Shown here in pieces: positions 7,444 to 15,632 of a DNA stretch of 48,626 bases (position 1 is its first letter; each line of letters starts with the position of its first letter). Location: NCBI RefSeq assembly GCF_025465545.1, contig NZ_JAODMK010000042.1, forward strand, positions 1 to 48,626, in the 5' to 3' direction. Source of the stretch: Naasia sp. GTDB taxonomy: Bacteria > Actinomycetota > Actinomycetes > Actinomycetales > Microbacteriaceae. Below the pieces are notes generated by a model that saw nothing but the letters and a program-made list of their open reading frames with translations, was not told the DNA's origin and did not search any database. A program made the position numbers and the translations under genes.

Positions 7444-8942
7444 GCTGCCGCTCCGACCGCGTGCGTAGCGGCGTACATGACGTTCTCCGGCGTCGCGGCG
7501 TCGCGCGCGAACTCCGCGGTGATCCGTCCCTCGCGGACCACCAGCACGCGGTCGGCCATGCCGAGCACCTCAGGGAGCTCCGACGAGATCATCAGGACTG
7601 CGACACCCGTTCCCGCGAGTTCGGACAGGAGCCGATGCACCTCCGCCTTTGTTCCCACGTCGATGCCGCGGGTGGGCTCGTCGACGATGAGGAGCTTCGG
7701 CTGGGTGGCGAGCCACTTCCCCAGCACCACCTTCTGCTGGTTTCCGCCCGACAGCATCTGCGCCTCCGTGTCCAATGCGTGGGTCTTCACCTGGAGTCGC
7801 GACGCCCAGGTGCGGGCGCTCGGCTCCTCCAGAGACGAGGTGATGAGGCCGAAGCGGGCCAGCGAAGAGCGGATGGCCATGGTGACATTCGTCTGCACGC
7901 TGGCGGCCATCGCGAGTCCCTGCTTGCGCCGGTCCTCGGGGACGAATCCCATGCCGAGTCGCATCGAGCCGGCGGGGTTCCTGCGTGGAACCCGGGCACC
8001 GCCGACCGTCACCGAGCCCGAGTCGTAGGCGTCGACGCCGAACACGGCCCGGGCGATCTCGCTTCGTCCGGCGCCGACCAGTCCCGCGAAGCAGACGATC
8101 TCGCCGGCTCGCACCGTGAAGCTGACGTCCTCGAAGACCCCGACGCTGGTGAGCGCGCGAACCTCGAGCACCGCGGCGCCGACGGTGGTCTCCACCTTCG
8201 GGAAGAGGCTGCCCACACTGCGGCCCACCATCTGACGGATGATCTCGTCCTCGGTGGTCGCCGCAGTCTTGTTCGTGGCGATGTAGGTGCCGTCGCGCAT
8301 CACGGTGATCGTGTCGCAGAGCGAGAACACCTCGTCGAAGCGGTGCGAGATGAAGATGATGCCCTTGCCCTCGTCGCGCAGCTGGCGAGCGATGCCCATC
8401 AGCCGGTCGACCTCGACGCCGGAGAGGGCCGCGGTCGGCTCGTCCATGATGATGACCTTCGCGCCCACCGAGATCGACTTCGCGATCTCGACGACCTGCT
8501 GGTCGGCGATCGACAGGCCGCGAGCCTGCCGGTCCGGGTCGATCGGGACACCGAGCCGCTGGGTGAGCTCTCGGGTATCCCTCCGCATCTTCGCCCGGTC
8601 GAGCGTCCCCACGCGGGTATAGGGCTGGCGTCCCACGAAGATGTTCTCCGCGACCGAGAGGTCGGGGAACAGCGTCGGCTCCTGGTAGATCACCGCGATG
8701 CCGGCCGCCTTGGCGTCCTTCGTGTTGTGGAAGTGCACGCTCTCGCCCTCGAGGAGGAAGTCCCCGCTGTCCCGGTGGTAGAGGCCGCCGATGATCTTCA
8801 CGAGAGTGGACTTGCCGGCTCCGTTCTCCCCGATGAGGGCGTGGATGGTTCCCGCCTCCAGAGTCAGATCCGCGCTCACCAGGGCGGCGACGGCGCCGAA
8901 GGACTTGCTCACGCCGTGCAGCTGCAGAAGCGGCTCGCTCAT
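7440..8942 (-). CDS. Sugar ABC transporter ATP-binding protein, two ATPase domains
   Basis: This 500-residue protein contains two nucleotide-binding domains in tandem, typical of CUT2 importers. Domain 1 has Walker A IGENGAGKST (about 37-46), signature LSIADQQVVEIAKSI and Walker B VIIMDEPTAAL. Domain 2 starts near 260 with GLVGAGRSEIARAVFG in place of a canonical Walker A, then LSGGNQQKVVLGKWL and LLIVDEPTRGIDVG. Degeneration of the second Walker A is normal for the family. The ATG at 8942 overlaps the stop of the DUF4432 gene. It powers sugar uptake from the inner membrane face. Confidence 0.93.
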   Translation of the reverse strand: MSEPLLQLHGVSKSFGAVAALVSADLTLEAGTIHALIGENGAGKSTLVKIIGGLYHRDSGDFLLEGESVHFHNTKDAKAAGIAVIYQEPTLFPDLSVAENIFVGRQPYTRVGTLDRAKMRRDTRELTQRLGVPIDPDRQARGLSIADQQVVEIAKSISVGAKVIIMDEPTAALSGVEVDRLMGIARQLRDEGKGIIFISHRFDEVFSLCDTITVMRDGTYIATNKTAATTEDEIIRQMVGRSVGSLFPKVETTVGAAVLEVRALTSVGVFEDVSFTVRAGEIVCFAGLVGAGRSEIARAVFGVDAYDSGSVTVGGARVPRRNPAGSMRLGMGFVPEDRRKQGLAMAASVQTNVTMAIRSSLARFGLITSSLEEPSARTWASRLQVKTHALDTEAQMLSGGNQQKVVLGKWLATQPKLLIVDEPTRGIDVGTKAEVHRLLSELAGTGVAVLMISSELPEVLGMADRVLVVREGRITAEFARDAATPENVMYAATHAVGAAA

Positions 8943-9937
8943 GACGCGTTCACCTCGATCTCGATTGCGTAGGAACGGCTCTCCCCCGGTTCGAGCCGAG
9001 GCAGCGCCCCGTTCTCGCGGGCCGAGTCGCGGCCATTGATCTCCGCAGTGTTCGCCGGCTCGAGACCGAGCACGAAGTGCTTCGTGGCCGTCATCTTCCA
9101 CTGGAAGATCGCGGGGAGCGTGTCGGAGTAGCGCAGGGTCAGGGTGAGCCCCCGTGCGCGGTTGATGACCCGCGCCACCCGGTCGTCACCCGCCTGATGG
9201 ATGTACACCTGCTCGCGGAAGCCGACAGTGGGCTCACCGATCCGGGTGCGGTCCTCGAAGCCCTCGACGGCATCGGGGTCACGCGGATGGACGGAGGCAG
9301 CAGCGATCTCGACGACGGTCCCGGTGTCGAGCAGCGGCCAGCCGAGGTTCACGTGGTAGAGCACCATGTGGGGGCTTGACGACTCCCCTTCATTGGTCAC
9401 GGTGTCCTCGATGGAGAACGCCGACGAGCCCAGCCGGGACGTGATGCGGCGGTGCAGCACCAGGTTCTCCTGGAACACCGCCGCCTGCCTCACCTCGCCC
9501 GCCACGACGATCAGCTCGGGGGTCACGCGCGCCTCCGTGATGCGGCCCGGAACTGCGCCGATCCTGCCGTGCATCCCGGCCACACCGTCCTCGTCATCCG
9601 CCGGAGGGCCGAAGCTGTCGAGTCCGCAGGTGGTCACCAGACCGCCGCCGAAGGTGCGGAGCCAGCCGCGCCCCTCTGGCTCGTACGCATCCGGACGGGT
9701 GATCCCCGTCGCCGAGAGCCAGGCCAGCGGAAGACCGTTGAAGCTGGCGGCCCCGATGTCCAGCGCGCGGTCCGGGTGAACGTCGAACTCGAGGCCGCCG
9801 CCATTGATCACGCGCAGACGGCGGGCGCCCCGTGCGGGGCCGTCGTCCTCGACGAAGCGGTCGATCCGTGCCGCCTGCTCGAGCGATCCCATCCTGAGGA
9901 CGGCGCGCTCCGCTGCGGTTCCGAAGATCTCAGCCAA
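8939..9937 (-). CDS. DUF4432-family protein, aldose 1-epimerase-like fold
   Basis: This 332-residue protein has the galactose-mutarotase-like beta-sandwich pattern of DUF4432. Supporting segments are RLRVINGGGLEFDVHPDRALDIGAASFNGLPLAWLS (about 41-76), GGGLVTTCGLDSFGPP, LYHVNLGWPLL and a C-terminal LGLEPANTAEINGR. The TTG start at 9937 was kept because the IFGTAAERAVLRMGSLEQAARID lead-in matches what family members show before the conserved core. No convincing ribosome binding site is visible, and an ATG at residue 16 is an alternative. Between an isomerase-like gene and an importer it probably interconverts sugar anomers on entry. This may replace RhaM, which is absent here. Confidence 0.8.
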   Translation of the reverse strand: MAEIFGTAAERAVLRMGSLEQAARIDRFVEDDGPARGARRLRVINGGGLEFDVHPDRALDIGAASFNGLPLAWLSATGITRPDAYEPEGRGWLRTFGGGLVTTCGLDSFGPPADDEDGVAGMHGRIGAVPGRITEARVTPELIVVAGEVRQAAVFQENLVLHRRITSRLGSSAFSIEDTVTNEGESSSPHMVLYHVNLGWPLLDTGTVVEIAAASVHPRDPDAVEGFEDRTRIGEPTVGFREQVYIHQAGDDRVARVINRARGLTLTLRYSDTLPAIFQWKMTATKHFVLGLEPANTAEINGRDSARENGALPRLEPGESRSYAIEIEVNAS

Positions 9938-11171
9938 TAGGACCGAGCTCCACGTTGCCGGGACCGAAGTGCTTGAGGACCACCAGATCGTCGGTGGCGC
10001 TGCGGTTGCTGATCGTCACGCCTTCGCGGGCCGCGCTCTCCGAGACGAAGAACTCGTCCTCGCTCAGCTGGCCGAAGCGGATCAGGGTGGCGGCCTGCGC
10101 CTGGTGGCCGCCGAAGGAGCCGCCGCCCTGCACGATGATCGCCCCGTAGGCGTCCTGGTCCTTGATGGTCACCGTCTGCCCCGGGCGGACCGTGAGCTCC
10201 TTGGCGCTGAAGGAGTTCGAGAGGTAGACGATCCAGTGCTCGCGGTAGGCCGAGCCGCCATCCGCCTCGGACGTCGCCGTCGGGTAGGGCCGCATGAAGC
10301 GGTTGGGCACGAAGTCGGGGTCGATGTTCTTGTCCCAGTCGAGCAGATCGAGCACGAAGTCGTAGTCGCCGTGGTGCTCCTGCGGCACGTCCTTCCAGAG
10401 GAGCTCCGCGGGGACCTCGCGGTTGTTGCTCCAGGACTCACACATGGCGAACACGTCGCTGGCCGACTGGGGCTCGTAGGTGCAGATGCTCGCCGGGGCG
10501 TGCAGCACGCCGGACGGGATGTCCCATCCTGTGCCGAGCTGGGTGCGGTAGCCGAGCGAGTAGTCGGTGATCCGGTTGTCGCCGCCCGCCTCGAAGCGCT
10601 TGAGCCGCTCCTTGAGCTGATCCCGCGTCGTGCCCGGCTGCAGGCCGAGGTAGGACACCGACTGGGCACCCAGGTAGTTGTTCATGTGCGGCGAGTAGTA
10701 GTAGGCCTCCGGCTTGCCCACCTTCTCGACCAGCGCGGCCTTCTCGTCGGAGTGGTGCACATGGAAGGGCAACGGCTGCAGGTTGTCGTAGAACTTGGAG
10801 TACATCGTCCAGCCGCCGAACTCCTCCCAGAGGCGGCCGCCGAGGACCTCGGATCCGTGGTGGTCGACGAACTCGTCGAATGGCAGCAGTCCGCCGTCGG
10901 GGTCGACGACGAGGCTCAGTCCCTCGTGGGCACCGGTGAGGGGACCGTTGTCTGCTCGGATGGTGGAGGCGAGCCAGCGCTCGTCCACCCCTCCCCTGGT
11001 CTGCTGGAAGGGGAAGTAGTCATCCGGGTGGAGTCGGATCCGGCGTCCAGGAGTGCAGAAGGCCCGGGGGACCCAGGTGGGGGCCAGGCGCACGACGCCG
11101 CTCCCGGCGGCCAGTGCACGATCGAACCCTTCCGTCGAGGAGGTGATGTTCTCGTATGCCTCGGAGGTCAT
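9930..11171 (-). CDS. Cupin metalloprotein resembling type I mannose-6-phosphate isomerase
   Basis: This 413-residue protein carries a cupin metal site like that of type I phosphomannose isomerases. LPFHVHHSDEKAALVEKVGKPEAYYY supplies two His and a Glu, and WDIPSGVLHAPA supplies a later His. A second cupin-like half follows (LTVRPGQTVTIKDQDAYGAIIVQGGGSFGG). The ATG at 11171 is preferred over a GTG at 11267 because the longer form would start upstream of the predicted transcription start. As first gene of the importer operon it is a candidate aldose-ketose isomerase, unrelated in fold to RhaI. The actual substrate, and whether it is phosphorylated, cannot be read from the sequence. Confidence 0.72.
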   Translation of the reverse strand: MTSEAYENITSSTEGFDRALAAGSGVVRLAPTWVPRAFCTPGRRIRLHPDDYFPFQQTRGGVDERWLASTIRADNGPLTGAHEGLSLVVDPDGGLLPFDEFVDHHGSEVLGGRLWEEFGGWTMYSKFYDNLQPLPFHVHHSDEKAALVEKVGKPEAYYYSPHMNNYLGAQSVSYLGLQPGTTRDQLKERLKRFEAGGDNRITDYSLGYRTQLGTGWDIPSGVLHAPASICTYEPQSASDVFAMCESWSNNREVPAELLWKDVPQEHHGDYDFVLDLLDWDKNIDPDFVPNRFMRPYPTATSEADGGSAYREHWIVYLSNSFSAKELTVRPGQTVTIKDQDAYGAIIVQGGGSFGGHQAQAATLIRFGQLSEDEFFVSESAAREGVTISNRSATDDLVVLKHFGPGNVELGPIG

Positions 11172-11235
11172 CTGCGACGCCCAACTCTCTGTCGGCGTCG
11201 CTACATCTCCGTGGCAACGCTGCCCGTTTCGGTCT

Positions 11236-11248
11236 GGTTCAGTGAACC
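11236..11248. promoter_or_regulatory. Perfect 13-base palindrome just downstream of the importer-operon promoter
   Basis: GGTTCAGTGAACC has six-base arms around a central G. It lies nine bases after the predicted -10 box, a typical repressor position. On the minus strand it also reads TGAACC, 16 bases, CGTTGC, the same layout as the ECF promoter at 19743-19770. Operator and alternative ECF promoter are both possible. Confidence 0.55.
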
Positions 11249-11257
11249 GATGGTGGG

Positions 11258-11286
11258 AAGCTAGCACGGCGCTCCGGGTGCGTCAA
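11258..11286 (-). promoter_or_regulatory. Sigma-70-type promoter of the cupin/importer operon
   Basis: On the minus strand, -35 TTGACG (11286-11281) and -10 TAGCTT (11263-11258) are separated by 17 bases. The predicted start near 11251 leaves a leader of about 80 bases before the ATG at 11171. Confidence 0.65.
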
Positions 11287-11362
11287 CGATCCAGAACGCG
11301 ACACGTTCGCGCCCCGTGGAAAGTGGGCACGACCGCTGGCTGTGTTACTTTCGACCCGGATC

Positions 11363-11380
11363 ATCACAGGGTTATCACAG
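11363..11380. promoter_or_regulatory. Direct repeat in front of the DeoR gene
   Basis: ATCACAG occurs at 11363-11369 and 11374-11380, an 11-base period or one helical turn. DeoR-family proteins often bind direct repeats, so this is a candidate autoregulatory site. Confidence 0.4.
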
Positions 11381-11392
11381 AAGGCGGGGAGC

Positions 11393-12154
11393 ATGGCCAC
11401 CACCGGGAGCACAGAGTCCGAGGAGCGCCGCAAGCAGCTTCTCGCCACGCTCGAGCGAGAGAATATCGTCAGGCTCACCGAGGCCGCCAGTGCCCTCGAC
11501 GTCTCGCCGATGACCATCCGGCGCGATCTCGCGGACCTGGAGAACGAGGGCCTGCTGCGCCGCGTCCGCGGAGGCGCGATCTCGGTCAACGGCCCCAGAC
11601 CCTTCGGCGAGCGCCTCTCCGTCCACTCACGCGCGAAGGAGCTGATCGCCGAGAAGGCCCTCGCCCTGGCGCCCCGCTTCGGGTCGGTGGCGCTCGACGC
11701 GTCCTCGACCGTCGGAGCGCTGGCCAACAAGCTGGGCCCGCGTTCGGGCCTCATCGTGAGCACCAATTCCTACGCGACCTACGCCGCGCTGAAAGGGACC
11801 ATCGGCGTCACCCCGATCCTGATCGGGGGCGAGACCGAGGTGTCCACGGACACGTTCGTCGGGCCGCTGGCCGTGCAGGCCGCCGAGTCGCTGCGCTACA
11901 GCCGGTTCTTCGCTTCCGCGAGCGCCATCGACTCCGAGTTCGGGACCACCGAGGTGTCTCTCGCCGAGGCCCAGATGAAGCACGCCTTCGCACGGATGTC
12001 GAAGGAGATCGTGCTGTGCATCGACTCCTCCAAGCTTCAGCAGCAGTCGACGGCAGCGTGCCTGGAGCTCTCCCGCGTCGCGTTCCTCATCACGGAGCTG
12101 CCGCCGAACGACGGCCGCCTCGACCCGTTCCGCGACCTGGTGGAGCTGCGCTGA
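11393..12154 (+). CDS. DeoR/GlpR-family transcriptional regulator of rhamnose genes
   Basis: This 253-residue protein has the DeoR N-terminal helix-turn-helix, RRKQLLATLERENIVRLTEAASALDVSPMTIRRDLADLENEGLLRRVRGGA (about 11-61). The DeoR C-terminal sensor domain follows (VALDASSTV near 100, FLITELPPNDGRL near the end). The ATG at 11393 has an AAGG site, and a longer form from 11342 lacks one. It lies directly upstream of rhaI-rhaEW-rhaB and divergent from the importer operon. It is therefore most likely the rhamnose repressor, responding to rhamnulose 1-phosphate or a related phosphosugar. The effector is inferred from the family. Confidence 0.9.
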   Translation: MATTGSTESEERRKQLLATLERENIVRLTEAASALDVSPMTIRRDLADLENEGLLRRVRGGAISVNGPRPFGERLSVHSRAKELIAEKALALAPRFGSVALDASSTVGALANKLGPRSGLIVSTNSYATYAALKGTIGVTPILIGGETEVSTDTFVGPLAVQAAESLRYSRFFASASAIDSEFGTTEVSLAEAQMKHAFARMSKEIVLCIDSSKLQQQSTAACLELSRVAFLITELPPNDGRLDPFRDLVELR

Positions 12155-12164
12155 GCATAGGCAC

Positions 12165-12193
12165 TTGCTTCAGGCGTGATTGCTCGTTACATT
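12165..12193 (+). promoter_or_regulatory. Promoter of the rhaI-rhaEW-rhaB operon
   Basis: TTGCTT (12165-12170) and TACATT (12188-12193) are separated by exactly 17 bases. The predicted start near 12200 gives an untranslated leader of about 125 bases. CGTGAT (12175-12180) and TTCACA (12193-12198) around the -10 resemble the half-sites before the DeoR gene. Confidence 0.6.
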
Positions 12194-12219
12194 TCACAAA
12201 TTAGGACAGATGCCATTCC

Positions 12220-12239
12220 CTCGGCGAAGGACCGCCGAG
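12220..12239 (+). other. Hairpin in the rhaI leader
   Basis: CTCGGCG and CGCCGAG pair perfectly over seven bases around a six-base loop. No T-run follows, so a leader structure or protein site is likelier than an intrinsic terminator. Confidence 0.5.
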
Positions 12240-12325
12240 AAGGTGGGTGGCGGGCGACCGTCACGGGTCGAGACTGATCCCATCGAATCGCCCCATCCGG
12301 CAACGACGCCACGCAAAGGACGCGC

Positions 12326-13492
12326 ATGACCTCCTTCTCCGACATCTCCGCTCAGCTCGCCGATCAGGCGATCGAGCTCCCGTCCTGGGCGTTCGGCAAC
12401 TCCGGCACTCGCTTCCGGGTGTTCGGGCAGACAGGGGTGCCGCGTGATCCGTTCGAGAAGGTCGCAGATGCCGCACAGGTGCACGAGCTGACCGGCCTCG
12501 CGCCGAAGGTCGCCCTGCACATCCCCTGGGACAGGGTCGACGACTTCGGCGTGCTCCGTCGGCACGCGCAGGACCTGGGCGTCTCGCTCGGCACGGTCAA
12601 CTCGAACACCTTCCAGGACGACGAGTACATGCTCGGCAGCCTGACCCACCCGGACGCCTCGGTGCGCCGGCGAGCGGTGGACCACCACATCGACTGCATC
12701 GACGTCATGGATGAGATCGGCTCCCGGGACCTCAAGATCTGGCTCGCCGATGGGACCAACTACCCGGGGCAGGATGACCTGCGCGCCCGCCAGGACCGCC
12801 TTGCCGAGTCGCTCGCGGCGATCTACGCGCGCATCGGCGAGGACCAGCGCCTGGTGCTCGAGTACAAGTTCTTCGAGCCGGCTTTCTACCACACCGACGT
12901 CCCGGACTGGGGCACCTCCTATGCCCAGGTGAGCGCGCTCGGCGAGAAGGCGTTCGTCTGTCTCGACACGGGGCATCACGCGCCGGGGACCAACATCGAG
13001 TTCATCGTGATGCAGCTCCTGCGGCTGGGCAAGCTGGGCTCCTTCGACTTCAACTCGCGGTTCTACGCGGACGACGACCTGATAGTGGGGGCGGCCGATC
13101 CGTTCCAGCTGTTCCGGATCCTCGTCGAGGTCATCCGGGGCGGCGGCTACGGGGCGGACAGCGGCGTCGCGTTCATGCTCGACCAGTGCCACAACATCGA
13201 GAAGAAGATCCCGGGACAGATTCGCAGCGTGCTGAACGTGCAGGAGATGACTGCGCGGGCCCTGCTCGTGGATCGGGACGCCCTGAGCACCGCCCAGCAG
13301 GCGGGGGACGTGCTGGGCGCCAATGAGGTGCTCATGGACGCCTTCTACACCGATGTCCGTCCGGCCCTCGCGGAGTGGCGTGAGTCGCGAGGTCTTCCCG
13401 CCAGCCCGATGAAGGCGTATGCCGCGAGCGGCTACCAGCAGAAGATCGAGGCCGAGCGGGTCGGTGGCGCGCAGGCCGGATGGGGCGCGTGA
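12326..13492 (+). CDS. rhaI: L-rhamnose isomerase
   Basis: This 388-residue TIM-barrel isomerase converts L-rhamnose to L-rhamnulose in the cytoplasm. It matches the RhaI type known from Pseudomonas stutzeri rather than E. coli RhaA. Supporting segments are WAFGNSGTRFRVFGQTGVPRDPFEK (23-47), VALHIPWD, LEYKFFEPAFYHTDVPDWG, CLDTGHHAPGTNIEFIVMQLL and GSFDFNSRFYADDDLIVGAADPFQLF. These hold the Glu, Asp and His residues expected to bind two metal ions. The ATG has an AAAGGA site five bases upstream. It is the first of three adjacent genes forming a full rhamnose route. Confidence 0.93.
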   Translation: MTSFSDISAQLADQAIELPSWAFGNSGTRFRVFGQTGVPRDPFEKVADAAQVHELTGLAPKVALHIPWDRVDDFGVLRRHAQDLGVSLGTVNSNTFQDDEYMLGSLTHPDASVRRRAVDHHIDCIDVMDEIGSRDLKIWLADGTNYPGQDDLRARQDRLAESLAAIYARIGEDQRLVLEYKFFEPAFYHTDVPDWGTSYAQVSALGEKAFVCLDTGHHAPGTNIEFIVMQLLRLGKLGSFDFNSRFYADDDLIVGAADPFQLFRILVEVIRGGGYGADSGVAFMLDQCHNIEKKIPGQIRSVLNVQEMTARALLVDRDALSTAQQAGDVLGANEVLMDAFYTDVRPALAEWRESRGLPASPMKAYAASGYQQKIEAERVGGAQAGWGA

Positions 13493-13595
13493 TCTCCCTG
13501 CCGGGGGAACCGTCCCAGGAGGCCTCCCCCGGACTCCCCTCTTCCACCCTTGTGGGCGATGCCCACGAGCCCTCCCCCTCTGGAGACCCCGCACC

Positions 13596-15632
13596 ATGAC
13601 GAACCCCACTGTTGCCGCACTGATCGCTCGCTCGAATCGGCTCGGCGCCGACCCGAAGAACACCAACTACGCGGGCGGCAACACCTCCGCCAAGGGCACC
13701 GATACCGACCCCGTCACCGGCGAGCAGATCGAACTGATGTGGGTGAAGGGGTCCGGCGGAGACCTCGGCACGCTGTCCGAGCCGGGTCTGGCCGTACTGC
13801 GACTCGATCGGCTGCGCGCGCTCACCGGCGTCTACCCCGGTGTCGAGCGCGAGGACGAGATGGTGGCCGCGTTCGACTACATCCTGCATGGGAAGGGTGG
13901 CGCAGTGCCCTCGATCGACACTGCCATGCACGGGCTGGTCGATGCCGCGCACGTCGACCACCTGCATCCCGACTCCGGCATCGCCATCGCGACGGCGGCG
14001 GACGGGGAGGTGCTGACCCGGGAGATCTTCGGCGGCAAGGTCCTGTGGGTGCCCTGGCGGCGACCTGGCTTCCAGTTGGGCCTCGACATCGCCGCCCTCA
14101 AGGAGCAGCACCCGGAGGCCGTCGGAACGATCCTCGGCGGTCACGGCATCACGGCGTGGGGGGAGACCAGCGAGGAGGCCGAGGCGAACTCCCTCTGGAT
14201 CATCACGACGGCGGAGCAGTACATCGCGCAGCATGGCAGGCAGGACCCGTTCGGCGCCATCGTGGACGGCTACACGCCGCTGCCCGACCAGGAGCGCCGG
14301 GCCAAGGCAGCCGCTCTCGCCCCCACCATCCGCGGACTGGCGTCACAGGATCGTCCCATGGTGGGCCACTTCACCGAGTCCGAAGGCGTTCTCGACTTCC
14401 TGTCGAGGGCCCGGGCGCCGAGGCTCGCCGCCCTCGGCACCAGCTGCCCCGACCACTTCCTGCGCACCAAGGTGAAGCCTCTGCTGCTCGACCTCCCGGC
14501 CACGGCACCGGTGGAGGAGTCGATCGCGAGACTGAAGGAGCTGCACGAGGCATACCGCGCGGACTACCGGGCCTACTACGAAGCGCACGCGACCGAGGGT
14601 TCACCCGCGATGCGCGGGGCCGACCCGCTCATCGTGCTGGTCCCCGGCGTGGGCATGTTCAGCTACGGCGCCAACAAGCAGACCGCCCGGGTGGCCGGGG
14701 AGTTCTACGTCAACGCGATCAACGTCATGCGCGGCGCGGAGTCCCTCTCGACCTACGCCCCGATCTCCGACGAAGAGAAGTTCCGGATCGAGTACTGGGC
14801 GCTCGAGGAGGCCAAGCTGCAGCGTCTGCCGAAGCCGAAATCGCACGCCACCCGCGTGGCGCTCGTCACGGGTGCCGCCTCGGGGATCGGCAAGGCGATC
14901 GCCACTCGCCTGGCGGCGGAGGGAGCGTGCGTCGTCATCGCTGACCTCGACCTGGGCAAGGCGCAGGCCGCCGCGGCCGAGCTCGGCAACGCCGATGTGG
15001 CCGTCGGGGTCCAGGCGAACGTGACCGACGAGTCGCAGGTGCAGGCGGCCGTGGATGCGACCGTGCTCGCCTTCGGCGGCCTCGACCTGGTCGTCAACAA
15101 CGCGGGTCTCTCCTTGGCGAAGTCGCTGCTCGAAACCACGGCGGCCGACTGGGACCTCCAGCATGACGTGATGGCAAAGGGATCGTTCCTCGTGTCCAGG
15201 GCCGCAGCGCGCGTCCTGATCGACCAGCAGCTCGGCGGCGACGTCATCTACATCTCCTCGAAGAACTCGGTCTTCGCCGGTCCCAACAACATCGCCTACT
15301 CGGCGACCAAGGCCGATCAGGCACACCAGGTGCGACTCCTCGCGGTCGAGCTCGGCGAGCACGGGGTGAGGGTCAACGGCATCAATCCGGACGGGGTCGT
15401 ACGCGGCTCGGGGATCTTCGCAGGCGGCTGGGGAGCCAATCGCGCGAAGACCTACGGCGTCCCGGAGGACGAGCTCGGCAAGTTCTATGCGCAGCGCACG
15501 ATTCTCAAGCGGGAGGTGCTGCCGGAGCATGTGGCCAACGCGGTGGCGGTGCTGACGGGCCCCGACCTGAGTCTCACGACCGGCCTGAACGTTCCGGTCG
15601 ACGCCGGGGTCGCGGCGGCGTTCCTGCGATGA
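13596..15632 (+). CDS. rhaEW: Bifunctional rhamnulose-1-phosphate aldolase/lactaldehyde dehydrogenase
   Basis: This 678-residue fusion has a class II aldolase domain (about 1-400). Its markers are NYAGGNTSAKG near 20, VDHLHPDSGI and ILGGHGITAWG with the zinc histidines. A C-terminal SDR follows, with TGAASGIG at about 425-432, VNNAG, and YSATK as the Tyr/Lys pair. The first half splits rhamnulose 1-phosphate into dihydroxyacetone phosphate and L-lactaldehyde, and the second half should oxidise the aldehyde. The YuxG/RhaEW fusion is known from Bacillus and actinobacteria. The ATG at 13596 was chosen because family conservation begins there; a reading from 13419 adds unrelated sequence. It overlaps rhaB. 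Confidence 0.93.
   Translation: MTNPTVAALIARSNRLGADPKNTNYAGGNTSAKGTDTDPVTGEQIELMWVKGSGGDLGTLSEPGLAVLRLDRLRALTGVYPGVEREDEMVAAFDYILHGKGGAVPSIDTAMHGLVDAAHVDHLHPDSGIAIATAADGEVLTREIFGGKVLWVPWRRPGFQLGLDIAALKEQHPEAVGTILGGHGITAWGETSEEAEANSLWIITTAEQYIAQHGRQDPFGAIVDGYTPLPDQERRAKAAALAPTIRGLASQDRPMVGHFTESEGVLDFLSRARAPRLAALGTSCPDHFLRTKVKPLLLDLPATAPVEESIARLKELHEAYRADYRAYYEAHATEGSPAMRGADPLIVLVPGVGMFSYGANKQTARVAGEFYVNAINVMRGAESLSTYAPISDEEKFRIEYWALEEAKLQRLPKPKSHATRVALVTGAASGIGKAIATRLAAEGACVVIADLDLGKAQAAAAELGNADVAVGVQANVTDESQVQAAVDATVLAFGGLDLVVNNAGLSLAKSLLETTAADWDLQHDVMAKGSFLVSRAAARVLIDQQLGGDVIYISSKNSVFAGPNNIAYSATKADQAHQVRLLAVELGEHGVRVNGINPDGVVRGSGIFAGGWGANRAKTYGVPEDELGKFYAQRTILKREVLPEHVANAVAVLTGPDLSLTTGLNVPVDAGVAAAFLR

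Noticed and set aside
14585-14604. TGAACC with CGT 17 bases away inside rhaEW
   Set aside because: It lies within conserved coding sequence and has no palindrome or gene start; chance match.
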